In this document: in pieces, positions 16,380-26,104 of the stretch | Layout of the letters: each line of letters starts with the position of its first letter | Position numbering within the stretch: position 1 is the first letter of the stretch | Source: Cytobacillus oceanisediminis | GTDB lineage: Bacteria; Bacillota; Bacilli; Bacillales; Cytobacillaceae | Length of the DNA stretch: 64,000 bases | NCBI RefSeq assembly: GCF_003182355.1 | Contig: NZ_QGTW01000001.1 | Span: 806,001 to 870,000 of the forward strand | Reading direction: 5' to 3' | The notes under the pieces: generated by a model | Databases searched by the model: none | Seen by the model: the letters and a program-made list of their open reading frames with translations, nothing else | Told to the model about the DNA's origin: nothing | Position numbers and translations under genes: made by a program

Positions 16380-17387
16380 TTAAATATTTTTGTTGATTGT
16401 CTCCGCATTATAGCCCGACGGATTATTCTGATGCCACTTCCAGGCATGAGCTATAATCTGCTTCAGTTCATGGTATTGAGGTTTCCACCCGAGTTCCTTC
16501 TGCGCCTTTTCCGACGAAGCAACCAGGATGGCGGGATCGCCGGCACGGCGGGGAGCTAAGACTGCCTGAATGTTTTTTTGCGATATAGTCAAACAGGCAT
16601 CAATCACTTCTTTCACCGAATAACCAGTGCCATTTCCAAGATTATAGATGCCGCTCTCTTCCTTTGCACGCAGTCTTTTTAGTGCAAGATAATGGGCATT
16701 AGCCAAATCCATGACATGGATATAATCACGGACACAGCTCCCATCCGGTGTAGGATAATCCTCCCCATAGATGGATACCTGTTCGCGCTGTCCCAATGCT
16801 GTCTGAAGGATGATCGGGATTAAATGCGATTCTGGTGTGTGGTCCTCCCCAATTCTGCCCTCAGGATCTGCCCCTGCGGCATTGAAGTAACGCAAACAAA
16901 TAGATTTTAACCCGTATGCATCGTCTGCCCATTTCAACATTTTTTCAATCGCAAGCTTCGTTTCGCCATAAGGGTTGGTTGGGACAGTCGGGTCCTCCTC
17001 TTTAATCGGCACATTCATTGGGTTTCCATAAACCGCTGCGGTTGATGAGAAAACCATTTTTTTCACCTGATGTTCAAACATTTTCTTCACAAGATGGTAA
17101 CTTCCGATTACATTATTCTCATAATATTGCAGCGGTTGTTCTACACTTTCGCCTACAAGTGAATCGGCTGCAAAATGCATGACTGCTTCGATTTGATGGG
17201 TGGTAAATATCTCATCCAGCAAATCCCCGTCTTTTAATTCCCCTAGGTAAAAAGCTGCATTCCTTACCGCTTCACGATGGCCTTTTTTAAGGCTATCAAG
17301 AACGATAACTTCTTCACCAAGCCCATTTAAATATAAAACAGTATGGCTTCCTATATACCCTGCACCGCCAGTCACTAGGATGGCCAT
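16380..17387 (-). CDS. galE: UDP-glucose 4-epimerase GalE
   Basis: This 335-residue extended short-chain dehydrogenase interconverts UDP-glucose and UDP-galactose with bound NAD. The nucleotide-binding motif GGAGYIGSH is at the N-terminus, the catalytic SSTAAVYG and Y-x3-K (YGETK) follow, and substrate-binding RYFNAAGA and GDPAILVAS are present. Length is normal. Upstream lies a decayed galT fragment, so a former galTE unit has lost its transferase. GalE may now serve cell-wall or exopolysaccharide UDP-galactose supply rather than galactose use. Confidence 0.95.
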   Translation of the reverse strand: MAILVTGGAGYIGSHTVLYLNGLGEEVIVLDSLKKGHREAVRNAAFYLGELKDGDLLDEIFTTHQIEAVMHFAADSLVGESVEQPLQYYENNVIGSYHLVKKMFEHQVKKMVFSSTAAVYGNPMNVPIKEEDPTVPTNPYGETKLAIEKMLKWADDAYGLKSICLRYFNAAGADPEGRIGEDHTPESHLIPIILQTALGQREQVSIYGEDYPTPDGSCVRDYIHVMDLANAHYLALKRLRAKEESGIYNLGNGTGYSVKEVIDACLTISQKNIQAVLAPRRAGDPAILVASSEKAQKELGWKPQYHELKQIIAHAWKWHQNNPSGYNAETINKNI

Positions 17388-17442
17388 GATATCCCGCTCC
17401 TTTTATAAGAATTAAGATTCATCAGGCTTTCAACGAGCAGCT

Positions 17443-17655
17443 TCAGTTCTTCCGTAGTCTGCCAGGAACCGTAAGCCCTATGACTTCAATTAATCCTATG
17501 TTTTCTTTCTTCATATCATGTACTTCCTGATGAGGATAGAGGATCCACTTTACACTTTCAGATAAAAACAAAGTCCCCTTGGACCTCGCAGATAGAATTA
17601 AATCTTTAGTACAGAAGAGGAATTTGAACAATTGTTTGAGATCCATTTCCCTCAA
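17443..17655 (-). pseudogene. galT: Remnant of class II galactose-1-phosphate uridylyltransferase (galT)
   Basis: The short frame contains the strongly GalT-like block [18 protein letters not shown] followed by TVPGRL, which corresponds to the conserved [25 protein letters not shown] region but has lost residues. The rest of the roughly 490-residue enzyme is missing. It lies 55 bases before galE, its usual partner. I read it as a degraded galT; no functional enzyme could be made. Confidence 0.7.
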
Positions 17656-17793
17656 AGCTTAAAGAAGCTATAGGACAGTTAATACTAAGAATTATTTGAT
17701 TAAGAGGCTTTTATAATCCAAGCTGTAAAATCAACGCCAAATGGGAACAATAAGCAACAAAATAGAAATTCTTATTACTCAGGAGGCTAAACC

Positions 17794-17952
17794 ATGACCG
17801 ATAACACCCCACAGGATGTAAACCGTATCCAGGAGGAAGCACAAAAACAGGATCGCGAGGCCAAAAAGGCGCAGGAAGTTGTAGATGATGCCATTTCCAA
17901 AATGAGCCCTCAAAGGCAGTATGAAAAAGACAAGGAACAGAACAAGCGATAA
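17794..17952 (+). CDS. Small hydrophilic protein of unknown function (52 aa)
   Basis: An ATG with a good CAGGAGG site opens a 52-codon frame ending TAA. It is followed at once by a strong terminator, so it has a complete gene layout although it is short. The product is highly charged and glutamine-rich (for example QEEAQKQDREAKK), probably alpha-helical, with no cysteine, signal or membrane segment. I do not recognise a family. A hydrophobic frame on the opposite strand at 17779-17976 is an antisense shadow. Confidence 0.65.
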   Translation: MTDNTPQDVNRIQEEAQKQDREAKKAQEVVDDAISKMSPQRQYEKDKEQNKR

Positions 17953-17956
17953 TGTA

Positions 17957-17997
17957 AAAAAGCCTTCTTCCATCATCCGGCTGGAATAAGGCTTTTT
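17957..17997. terminator. Shared terminator of the 52-aa gene and the ywaF-like gene
   Basis: AAAAAGCCTT and AAGGCTTTTT arms flank a loop with a secondary CTTCC/GGAA pairing. It is U-rich in both directions and sits between two convergent genes. Confidence 0.75.
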
Positions 17998-18002
17998 CTC
18001 TG

Positions 18003-18725
18003 CTATTCTCCTTCCCCTTTCAGATTCTTGTTTTCTTCTTTTTGTAAATAATGCATGGGGATATAGGTGATATAAAAAACAATCAGTGCAGTTATTTCAA
18101 GGGTTACATAATACCAAATGCCGCTGCCGAAAAATGATAATAACGTTTTGGTTTCTGTCGGGCTGGCTAAATAAAAGAAATTAGTACCTAGCAGCTGGTT
18201 TAAGAGGAAGCCCGGCACGGCAATTACGTTAAGCATTAAAAAGCTATTTAATACAGCTTTCTTTGGGACCCTGTTCCCTTCAAATAGAATGAAGTACAAA
18301 ACGGCTAACGGAATGGCTGAATGATGAAGGAAGTATTTGATGTAGCGGAAGTGAGGAAATTGGTAGATCATATCAGGTGTAACCATACTTAAGATGGGAG
18401 GAATTGTACCGATAAAGTACAGCAAATAAAATGCTTTTTTATTGCCTCTTAAGAACAGAAACAATGCAATAAAGGTACTAAATGAGCAAAGCTGGAGCGG
18501 AAGATCCGCAACATCCCACTGATCGGTTAGGACCAGCCACAAATGATAAGTTACTTCACACGCCAGCAGTGTGACAAACAAAGTCCACCTTATTATTTTC
18601 TGGTATGGCCTCAGCGCCTGCCTGTAATATACCAGCCACCAGCAGGTAAAGAAAAAAACCACTAACGTAACAAGATGCATCAACGAAAACAGCTCAAAGC
18701 CTTGCATTCCCGTTACCGAAAACAT
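18003..18725 (-). CDS. YwaF-like integral membrane protein (TP0381 family)
   Basis: This protein of about 240 residues has six to seven hydrophobic segments and belongs to the YwaF/TIGR02206 membrane family. Characteristic pieces are FSLMHLVTL near the start, and WDVADLPLQLCSFS and FLHHSAIPLAV in the middle. The ATG at 18725 follows AAGGGGTG at good distance. A longer frame to 18797 has no ribosome site. Function is not established. Confidence 0.8.
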   Translation of the reverse strand: MFSVTGMQGFELFSLMHLVTLVVFFFTCWWLVYYRQALRPYQKIIRWTLFVTLLACEVTYHLWLVLTDQWDVADLPLQLCSFSTFIALFLFLRGNKKAFYLLYFIGTIPPILSMVTPDMIYQFPHFRYIKYFLHHSAIPLAVLYFILFEGNRVPKKAVLNSFLMLNVIAVPGFLLNQLLGTNFFYLASPTETKTLLSFFGSGIWYYVTLEITALIVFYITYIPMHYLQKEENKNLKGEGE

Positions 18726-18913
18726 GATGTTATCACCCCTTAATATGCATGGAAGTGCTGTTTCATTCATTGTATTCACGGGGAGGAAATTTACCACGGC
18801 ATTTAAAAGGTTTCATTAAAAGTCCCTTCCCGGTATATAAATTTTTGTATCTAATGCCTTGTTATAATTGTTTGTTTTCCTGTTAATTATTGCTTGTGCA
18901 GCTTCGTGTTAAA

Positions 18914-18943
18914 TAAAAAATGAGGGGATGCCCACTCCCCTCA
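18914..18943 (-). terminator. Terminator after ansB
   Basis: The stem TGAGGGG/CCCCTCA (18921-18927 with 18937-18943) is followed by TTTTTT on the minus strand. Confidence 0.75.
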
Positions 18944-18993
18944 CCTTTTAATAACGTATTAAATACCTTACCTTATTATTAATTAGTAGCTGT

Positions 18994-20424
18994 TTAGTTT
19001 CTATTTAACAACGCATTGCCAGCTATACCCGGATTCGTCATTTCGTACGGGTTTAAAATCAGTTCAAGCTCCTCTTCTGTTAGAACGTCATATTGCAGGC
19101 AAAGCTCTCTAACCGACTTTCCTTTAAGGATGGCTTCCCTGGCAATCCTTGAAACAACCTCATATCCCAGGTGCGGGTTAACAGCTGTAATGATTCCTAC
19201 ACTCTTTTCCACATATTCCCTCATTCGATCTTCATTTGCCTCGATTCCTGATAGGCAATAGTCTGTAAAGCTTCTAAAGGCATTGTTCATAATACTGATC
19301 GATTGAAGCAAATTAAAAACCAGGACAGGCTCCATTACATTCAGTTCAAGCTGTCCTGCTTCGGACGCAAGACAAATCGTATGATCATTCCCGATTACCT
19401 GAAAGGCAGTCTGGTTAATAAGTTCCGGCATTACGGGGTTAATCTTTCCTGGCATAATGGATGAACCTGGCTGACGTGACGGCAGATTAATTTCGCCTAG
19501 CCCGGCACGGGGACCTGAGGCCATTAACCGCAAGTCATTGGCTATTTTGGACATATTGATCATACACACCTTTAATGCTGCTGATACTTCCGTATAGGCA
19601 TCCGTGTTTTGTGTTGCATCTACCAGATATTCAGTCCCGGCCAGCGGCAATCCGCTAATACTTGCCAGGTGCTTTACCACATTTTTAATATAAAGAGGAT
19701 CAGCGTTTAAACCAGTCCCTACAGCTGTTGCCCCCATGTTTACTTCATAGAGGTGCTCGCGTGTTTGTCCAATGCGTTTAATATCCCGTTCCAGCACCCG
19801 GCTGTAAGCTTCAAATTCTTGGCCCAGACGAATGGGAACAGCATCCTGAAGATGGGTACGGCCCATTTTTATGACAGAATCAAATTCCTGTGCTTTCCTT
19901 TTAAATTCAAGAAGCATGTCATTCATCGTATCCAAAAGCTTGTCCAGAAGATTAAGGACAGATATATGTATGGCAGTTGGGAACACGTCATTTGTCGATT
20001 GAGACATATTTACATGGCTGTTTGGGCTTATCCTGCCATATTCGCCTTTTTCATGGCCAAGCAGCTCAAGCGAGCGGTTTGCAATTACTTCATTTGCATT
20101 CATATTTATAGAAGTGCCTGCACCTCCCTGAATCGGGTCAACAATAAAAAACTCATGCCATTTTCCTTCAAGAATTTCATCGGACGACTGGATGATCGCG
20201 TTGCCTATTCCTTCATATAAACGCTTTGTATCCATATTTGCCAGTGCAGCGGCTTTTTTGATCATCGCCAGTGCCCTAATCATCTCCGAATGAATCCTAT
20301 ATCCGGTAATAGGGAAGTTTTCAACTGCCCGTAAGGTTTGAATGCCATAATACACATCTTTGGGAATTTCCTTTTCACCAAGGAAATCTTTTTCAATTCT
20401 AAAAGCTCTCTCGGTCTTAATCAT
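18994..20424 (-). CDS. ansB: Aspartate ammonia-lyase AnsB
   Basis: This 476-residue member of the fumarase/aspartase superfamily converts L-aspartate to fumarate and ammonia. The signature GSSIMPGKINPVMPE (about residue 320) carries the catalytic serine loop. NMSQSTNDVFPTA and GRTHLQDAVP are the other two conserved regions. It follows ansA by 23 bases, so asparagine is deaminated to aspartate and then to fumarate by one operon. Length is normal. Confidence 0.95.
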   Translation of the reverse strand: MIKTERAFRIEKDFLGEKEIPKDVYYGIQTLRAVENFPITGYRIHSEMIRALAMIKKAAALANMDTKRLYEGIGNAIIQSSDEILEGKWHEFFIVDPIQGGAGTSINMNANEVIANRSLELLGHEKGEYGRISPNSHVNMSQSTNDVFPTAIHISVLNLLDKLLDTMNDMLLEFKRKAQEFDSVIKMGRTHLQDAVPIRLGQEFEAYSRVLERDIKRIGQTREHLYEVNMGATAVGTGLNADPLYIKNVVKHLASISGLPLAGTEYLVDATQNTDAYTEVSAALKVCMINMSKIANDLRLMASGPRAGLGEINLPSRQPGSSIMPGKINPVMPELINQTAFQVIGNDHTICLASEAGQLELNVMEPVLVFNLLQSISIMNNAFRSFTDYCLSGIEANEDRMREYVEKSVGIITAVNPHLGYEVVSRIAREAILKGKSVRELCLQYDVLTEEELELILNPYEMTNPGIAGNALLNRN

Positions 20425-20447
20425 TTCCTTATTCTCCTCTTGGATCT

Positions 20448-21437
20448 TTAGATTGTAATATCATTTGCAATTGGTGTTTCCATTAATTCCTTAACCCTTT
20501 TCAAATCATGTGTCTTGCCCAGCACCCACATCAATTTTGGAACAATGGCTTCCGTATTCATATTCCTGGAACGAATAATCGTATTCTGATTCACTTTCCT
20601 CCCAACTTCATAGATTTCCATGTCCTCTCCTTCTTCTAAACATTGGGTAGCTACAACAACAGAAATGCCGCTTTCCGTAAGCTCATTCAATTTCTCCAAA
20701 ATATTTCTTCCGTGAAAAGGGATTCCGCCGCTGCCATAGCTTTCAACTACAATGCCCTGACAGTGTTCTTTCAGGAAATCAAAGTATTCCGGCTTAATGC
20801 CCGGGAATAGCTTCACTAAAGATACATCTGTACAAAGGGAGGTATCGAGCTTAATTTCTTTTTTCTCTTCCGTTTGTATTGGGTTACTATATTCAATATT
20901 ATTTCCATAAATGGAAGCTACATAGGGATAATTGATGCTTTCAAATGAATCATAGCTTTTTGTTCTCAATTTAATGGCCCTTGTCCCCTGTATGACTCGC
21001 CCATCAAACACAATAAATACTCCGCCTATCTTTTCGCAGGCGAATCGAACGGCATCACTTATATTTTTTTTCGCATCTGTTTTCTGAAATGAAATGGGAA
21101 TTTGAGACCCTGTGATGACAACAGGCTTGTCCAGGTTTTGCAGCATATAGGAAATTGCAGCAGAACTGTAGGCCATTGTATCTGTGCCATGGGTAATCAC
21201 AAAGCCATCGTAGTTGTCATAATTCTCATAAATAGCTTTTGCCATTATCCCCCAATATTCCGGCTGCATATTTGTGCTATCAATATTCATCAAGGGCTTG
21301 CTTTCGATATGATAGAGAGTATTTAATCCCGGCAGGTAACTTAAGATTTCATCGGCTTCCAATTCAGGTACCAGTCCGTTATCCCCTTCTAATGAAGCAA
21401 TTGTTCCACCGGTTGTCAGCAGCATTAATTTTTTCAA
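20448..21437 (-). CDS. ansA: L-asparaginase AnsA
   Basis: This 329-residue cytoplasmic (type I) asparaginase hydrolyses asparagine to aspartate. It shows both threonine motifs, TTGGTIAS at residues 8-15 and VITHGTDTM near residue 84, plus the lysine region later. There is no signal peptide. It is the first gene of ansAB and lies divergent from the repressor gene ansR, with a palindromic operator candidate between them. Confidence 0.95.
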   Translation of the reverse strand: MKKLMLLTTGGTIASLEGDNGLVPELEADEILSYLPGLNTLYHIESKPLMNIDSTNMQPEYWGIMAKAIYENYDNYDGFVITHGTDTMAYSSAAISYMLQNLDKPVVITGSQIPISFQKTDAKKNISDAVRFACEKIGGVFIVFDGRVIQGTRAIKLRTKSYDSFESINYPYVASIYGNNIEYSNPIQTEEKKEIKLDTSLCTDVSLVKLFPGIKPEYFDFLKEHCQGIVVESYGSGGIPFHGRNILEKLNELTESGISVVVATQCLEEGEDMEIYEVGRKVNQNTIIRSRNMNTEAIVPKLMWVLGKTHDLKRVKELMETPIANDITI

Positions 21438-21511
21438 AACGGGGTTCCACCTTCCATCCTGTTAAAGGATCAGTTACTTTAAATAAAGAAATGAAAACTT
21501 TTAGATTTTTA

Positions 21512-21590
21512 TACGCGAATCGCGTACTATGGAAGTAATTATATGGAGGAAACAAGAAGAAATCAAGAAGATATTATTCATTTCGCGTAC
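21512..21590. promoter_or_regulatory. Probable AnsR operators in the ansA-ansR gap
   Basis: A perfect palindrome TACGCGA-A-TCGCGTA (21512-21526) lies upstream of ansA. A half-copy TCGCGTAC (21583-21590) lies close to the ansR start. Repetition of this CG-containing motif in an AT-rich gap between a regulator and its target operon suggests AnsR binds both promoters. Confidence 0.55.
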
Positions 21591-21638
21591 TTTTTTCTAT
21601 TTTATGATGGTATACTGAAATAAAAGGAGAGTAGAAAA

Positions 21639-22046
21639 ATGATTTTAAATAGATTAACAATATTAAGAAAGAGGAACAACTGGTCCTTGCAGGAAACGGC
21701 AGATCTTCTTGGCATAGCCAAAAGTACATATGCAGGATACGAATCAGGGCACCGAAGACCTTCACTAGAAGCAATTAAATTAATGGCAGACCTATTCCAA
21801 ACCTCAACCGATTACATTCTTGGCAGAGTGGAAGATCCTAAATTTCAGCCAGCCTTTGAAAAGACTGCTATCGAATTGGCAGACTGTCTGTTTGTAGATT
21901 TATCGGTAGATAGAAACTCTCTTTCCCAGGAAGAAATCGAGTACGTGATTGCATTTATAAGGGCAAAGCGTGAGTTAGGACAGCGCAAGGAACAGGGCAA
22001 AAATTCAGTTGGTGAATCAAGTTATTTAAACGAAAAGACAAATTAA
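21639..22046 (+). CDS. ansR: Xre-family repressor AnsR
   Basis: This 135-residue regulator has an N-terminal helix-turn-helix of the Cro/CI type (LQETADLLGIAKSTYAGYESGHRRPSL) and a C-terminal half that should dimerise and sense the effector. An AGGAGAG site precedes the ATG. The divergent arrangement with ansAB is the same as in B. subtilis, where AnsR represses ansAB and asparagine relieves repression. The C-terminal tail is hydrophilic. Confidence 0.88.
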   Translation: MILNRLTILRKRNNWSLQETADLLGIAKSTYAGYESGHRRPSLEAIKLMADLFQTSTDYILGRVEDPKFQPAFEKTAIELADCLFVDLSVDRNSLSQEEIEYVIAFIRAKRELGQRKEQGKNSVGESSYLNEKTN

Positions 22047-22222
22047 TTAGAAGCTTATTAATTATCTTAAAAGACAGTTTCAGTCGTTGATCCAGCTACG
22101 GTTATTGGAAAAATCCAGCTGCCCCGTTTGCAGAAAGCAGCCGGAATAATCATGATGAATGAATGCCTATTAAAGGGAGCATAGTTTTAAAAAATCACTA
22201 TGCAGATGTTTAGCTTTTTTTC

Positions 22223-23455
22223 TCAGCCTTCCTTCAATAGCATTAAATCAAGATAGAGCTGGCATTTTAGATTAAAATCCGAGAAATTGATTGTTGTAAG
22301 TTCAGTTATTTGCTTAATCCGGTAGTTTAACGTATTAGGATGGATAAACATTTGTTCAGCAGTTGGCTTTAATTTACAGTTATTAACCAAATAATATTCC
22401 AGTGTTTTGAGAAGCTCCGTTTGGCTTTCCTGATCCTTTTCTTTTAAAATCTGCAAATTTTTATTTACATATTGATTTTTCTTGTTTTTCTCGTTAATGA
22501 TATCCAGGTACCGGATAATCCCCAGCTTTTCATATTCGTAAGGTATATTTTCCTGGGTTCCCAGCCTTTCTGTTAGTTCCACAACTTCAAGTGCTTCTTT
22601 ATAGCTTTTATTAAAAGATAAAAGCTGCTGATATTCATTGCCAATTCCGATATAGATCTGGGAATATCGATTCGCATCAAAATTAGTTAATAGATTTTCT
22701 ACAATCTGTAAAGAAGCAGCTGCAGGAGAGTATTGGGTAGAGTAGCAGCCTACAGCAATAATGATATTGGAACGATCGATTAACACGTGACTTGTATTAT
22801 CCTTCAGGTTTAGATAAGACCTTATTGTTTCTTTTAATTCCTCTACCAGCTCATCCTCTGCATTGATGACATTCACAACCATAATGCAAAATATTGAGGG
22901 CAGGACGATGTTTAACTGGCTGGCTTCCCATCTAAAATCCTTTTCATTTGTATAACGATTATTGATTGCATTTCTGAATAAATTTTCAATCTCTATATCT
23001 TTTTGATGAATGATTTTCGTTTTTTTATGAATGATTTTTCCTACATGACCGGAGACCTCAGATAAAAAATGCATCTCTTCATCCGTTAGATTTTCATTTA
23101 TTTCCTGGACCCAAATATAGCCCATGATGGTGCCTTTATACCTGGCACTTACGACGACACGCTGATTCAGGCCAATTTCTTTCATATCGTTGATTCTAAA
23201 TGGCGTCGGGATGGTTTTTAGCTGATCAATAATTCCGGTTTCAACAAAAGCTTCAAATATATTTAATGGACATTTTTTTGAAAAAATGGTTTGCTGATTT
23301 GCTTTATCAAATTGATCAATATAGTAAGAGTTGTAAGCTACTAGGAAGAAATGATCATTTTCCAAAATGACCGGTTTTTTTAACGTATTGCTGATCAAAT
23401 CGATTATTTTATCCAAATCCGATAAGGTAAGGATTTGCTCCAATTGCTCCTTCAT
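22223..23455 (-). CDS. putR: PucR-type proline utilisation activator PutR
   Basis: This 410-residue regulator of the PucR/CdaR type has an N-terminal sensory region (about residues 1-140), a central GGDEF-related domain and a C-terminal helix-turn-helix (YYLVNNCKLKPTAEQMFIHPNTLNYRIKQI). In B. subtilis the protein in this position activates the proline degradation operon in response to proline. It is 161 bases downstream of putC, on the same strand, with a terminator between. Assignment rests on architecture and context. Confidence 0.85.
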   Translation of the reverse strand: MKEQLEQILTLSDLDKIIDLISNTLKKPVILENDHFFLVAYNSYYIDQFDKANQQTIFSKKCPLNIFEAFVETGIIDQLKTIPTPFRINDMKEIGLNQRVVVSARYKGTIMGYIWVQEINENLTDEEMHFLSEVSGHVGKIIHKKTKIIHQKDIEIENLFRNAINNRYTNEKDFRWEASQLNIVLPSIFCIMVVNVINAEDELVEELKETIRSYLNLKDNTSHVLIDRSNIIIAVGCYSTQYSPAAASLQIVENLLTNFDANRYSQIYIGIGNEYQQLLSFNKSYKEALEVVELTERLGTQENIPYEYEKLGIIRYLDIINEKNKKNQYVNKNLQILKEKDQESQTELLKTLEYYLVNNCKLKPTAEQMFIHPNTLNYRIKQITELTTINFSDFNLKCQLYLDLMLLKEG

Positions 23456-23565
23456 TTTCGTGCCTCCTGCCCCTTGTTTCCCCTTATCATACTTATCAAT
23501 TTGAAGATTGTATAGTATTTTTTAAGTTACTAAATATTAGCTTTTCATTTTCTTAACTAAACACA

Positions 23566-23594
23566 AAACAGCGGATACCCATGGATATCCGCTG
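23566..23594 (-). terminator. Terminator after putC
   Basis: A 9-bp stem CAGCGGATA/TATCCGCTG is followed by TTTTGTG on the minus strand. Confidence 0.65.
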
Positions 23595-23615
23595 AATCTA
23601 TGAATTATTTATATG

Positions 23616-25169
23616 CTAAAGCATTTCACTAATGGTTTTTGCCTGCATATGAAGTGCCAAATAGTCCGGTCCGCCGGCTTTTGAATCTGTACCAGACATT
23701 TTAAATCCTCCGAATGGATGATATCCAACGATCGCTCCTGTACATGTCCGGTTAATATATAGATTTCCTACATGAAACTCCCGTTTTGCCCTTTCGATTA
23801 GCAGTCTGTTATTGGTGATGACGGCTCCTGTTAAACCGTATTCAGTGTTATTGGCAATCTTGAGCGCTTCATCAAAGCTTTCAGCCTTTGAAAACCCAAC
23901 CACAGGGCCGAAAATTTCTTCCTGCATCATTCGTGAATTTGGATCCAAATCTGCGAAGATTGTTGGTTCAATAAAGTAGCCTTTTGAATTGTCGCCTTTT
24001 CCGCCGCTTACTAAACGGCCCTCTTCCTTGCCAACTTCAATGTATCCCATAATTTTTTCGAATGACCCCTGATCAATAACAGGTCCCATATACGTATCAT
24101 GGTTTTCGGGATTTCCGACGATTTTTTGCTCCGTAATCTCTGCTACACGCTCCAGCACCTGATCATATACATCAGCATGAACAACTGCCCTGGAACCTGC
24201 AGAACATTTTTGGCCAGAAAAACCGAATGCAGAAGCAAATATGGATTGGGCTGCCAGTTCAATATCACAATCCTTGTCAACAACGACTGTATCCTTTCCG
24301 CCCATTTCTGCAATGACACGCTTTAGATGCTGTTGTCCTGGCTGAATTTTTGCTGCACGTTCAAAAATGCGTGTTCCTACTTCACGGGATCCTGTAAAGG
24401 TTATAATACTTGTTTTCGGATGATCAACTAAGTAATCTCCAACCTCAGCTCCGCTGCCCGGAACAAAATTCACTACACCTTTTGGCAGGCCTGCCTGTTC
24501 CAAAATATCCACAAATAATGCGGCAATAATAGGTGTTGCACTGGCCGGTTTCAGCACAACGGTGTTACCAGTCACGATTGGCGCTACAGTAGTCCCTGCC
24601 ATGATAGCAAATAAAAAGTTCCAAGGCGGAATGACGACAGTAACCCCTGTTGGCGTGTAAATATATTTATTGCTTTCCCCTTCACGGCTGTTTACTGGTT
24701 TTCCGTTTGCAAGTTCAATCATCTGGCGAGCATAATATTCCAGGAAATCTATAGCCTCTGCTGTATCAGCATCTGCTTCATTCCAAGGCTTCCCTGCTTC
24801 TTTTACTAATAGAGCAGAGAAAAAATGCTTTTTACGGCGAATCATCGCAGCTGCTCTAAATAGAATATTCGCTCTCTCCTCCGGATTCCAATATCTCCAA
24901 TCCTCAAAAGCATCAGCCGCTGCTTGAATCGCCATTTCCGCATGGTCTTTGTTTGCTTTTGAAACCGAACCAACCACTTCTTCCTTGTTTGCCGGATTTG
25001 AGGAAACAATTTTTTCTTTCGTTGTAATTCTTTCCCCGTTGATGACAAGCGGATACTCCCTGCCCATTATTTCATTCACTTCTGCCAGCGCCTGTTCAAA
25101 AGCTTCCTTGTTTGCTTCATTTGTAAAATCAGTAAATGGTTCATGCTTGTAAGGTATTGTCATTTTCAT
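23616..25169 (-). CDS. putC: Delta-1-pyrroline-5-carboxylate dehydrogenase (PutC/RocA type)
   Basis: This 517-residue aldehyde dehydrogenase oxidises glutamate semialdehyde to glutamate with NAD, the second step of proline breakdown. It shows the NAD-binding FTGSREVG, general-base segment EMGGKD and the nucleophile loop [12 protein letters not shown] (about residue 320), with C-terminal [16 protein letters not shown] typical of this subgroup. It follows putB by 17 bases. RocA of arginine use is a close relative; the proline context decides the name. Confidence 0.93.
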   Translation of the reverse strand: MKMTIPYKHEPFTDFTNEANKEAFEQALAEVNEIMGREYPLVINGERITTKEKIVSSNPANKEEVVGSVSKANKDHAEMAIQAAADAFEDWRYWNPEERANILFRAAAMIRRKKHFFSALLVKEAGKPWNEADADTAEAIDFLEYYARQMIELANGKPVNSREGESNKYIYTPTGVTVVIPPWNFLFAIMAGTTVAPIVTGNTVVLKPASATPIIAALFVDILEQAGLPKGVVNFVPGSGAEVGDYLVDHPKTSIITFTGSREVGTRIFERAAKIQPGQQHLKRVIAEMGGKDTVVVDKDCDIELAAQSIFASAFGFSGQKCSAGSRAVVHADVYDQVLERVAEITEQKIVGNPENHDTYMGPVIDQGSFEKIMGYIEVGKEEGRLVSGGKGDNSKGYFIEPTIFADLDPNSRMMQEEIFGPVVGFSKAESFDEALKIANNTEYGLTGAVITNNRLLIERAKREFHVGNLYINRTCTGAIVGYHPFGGFKMSGTDSKAGGPDYLALHMQAKTISEML

Positions 25170-25186
25170 CTATCCCTTCTATTTAT

Positions 25187-26104
25187 CTATTTAATTGCCA
25201 TCCCTTTAAGAGCAAATGCTATATTAGCCGGACGTTCAGCAAGTCTTCTCATAAAGAATCCATACCAATCACATCCATATGGAACATACACTCGAGTTTT
25301 ATATCCTTCTTTCACTAGCTCCTGTTGTGTAGTTGTTCTCATTCCATAAAGCATTTGAAATTCAAAAGAGCCCAAGCTGATGTTATGGTCTTTTACAACT
25401 CTTTTAGTGTAGTCAATCATCTTATCATCATGTGTAGCAATTGCTGTATAATGCCCATTTAATAGCTGGGTTTTGATGAGCCTTTTATAATTTTCATCCA
25501 CATCCGTTTTTTCCGGAAAAGCCACATCAGGTGATTCCTGGTAAGCTCCTTTTACCAACCGCAAAAATGGCTGATAGGGAAGTAAATCATTCAAGTCATT
25601 TTCCGTCCGGTATAAATAGGCTTGAAGGACCGTGCTAACATATGAGTAGCGTTTTTTAAAATCTTTAAAAATATCAAGCGTTTTTTGACAGCGCTGCTCA
25701 TCTTCCATATCAATGGTAACCATGATCTTTTGCTTTTCGGCTGCATCCAGGATTCTTGCCAGATTTTCATAAACAAGCTGGGCATCTATGTCTAAACCTA
25801 ATGATGTAAGCTTCAATGAAACCTGTGAATCCAAGCTTCCGGATGCGATCATTTCAATCGTCCGGATACACTCATCTGTTCGTTCTCTTGCGACAGCTTC
25901 ATTTGTTACAAACTCGCCTAAATGATCAACCGTAACAGCCAATCCTTGCTCGTTAAGTGTCCGGATGAATGGAACGGAGCTTGGGAAGTCCGTTCCACCA
26001 ATAATTTTACCGGCAGCAATATTGCCTCCCCATTTTTGGGCAGCACGATTTAGTGCCTTGTTTTTCGATAAATATAAAAAAAAGGATCTGGAACATATAT
26101 TCAT
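25187..26104 (-). CDS. putB: Proline dehydrogenase PutB
   Basis: This 305-residue monofunctional FAD-dependent proline dehydrogenase gives pyrroline-5-carboxylate and passes electrons to the quinone pool. The TIM-barrel motifs LRLVKGAY, FEFQMLYGMR and VPYGCDWYGFFMRRLAERP include the conserved arginines that bind proline carboxylate. It is the first gene of putBC. No proline permease gene follows, unlike B. subtilis putBCP, so uptake must be encoded elsewhere. Confidence 0.93.
   Translation of the reverse strand: MNICSRSFFLYLSKNKALNRAAQKWGGNIAAGKIIGGTDFPSSVPFIRTLNEQGLAVTVDHLGEFVTNEAVARERTDECIRTIEMIASGSLDSQVSLKLTSLGLDIDAQLVYENLARILDAAEKQKIMVTIDMEDEQRCQKTLDIFKDFKKRYSYVSTVLQAYLYRTENDLNDLLPYQPFLRLVKGAYQESPDVAFPEKTDVDENYKRLIKTQLLNGHYTAIATHDDKMIDYTKRVVKDHNISLGSFEFQMLYGMRTTTQQELVKEGYKTRVYVPYGCDWYGFFMRRLAERPANIAFALKGMAIK

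Noticed and set aside
17779-17976. 65-aa hydrophobic protein on the minus strand
   Set aside because: It lies exactly antisense to a small gene with a good ribosome site and terminator, and it has no site of its own.
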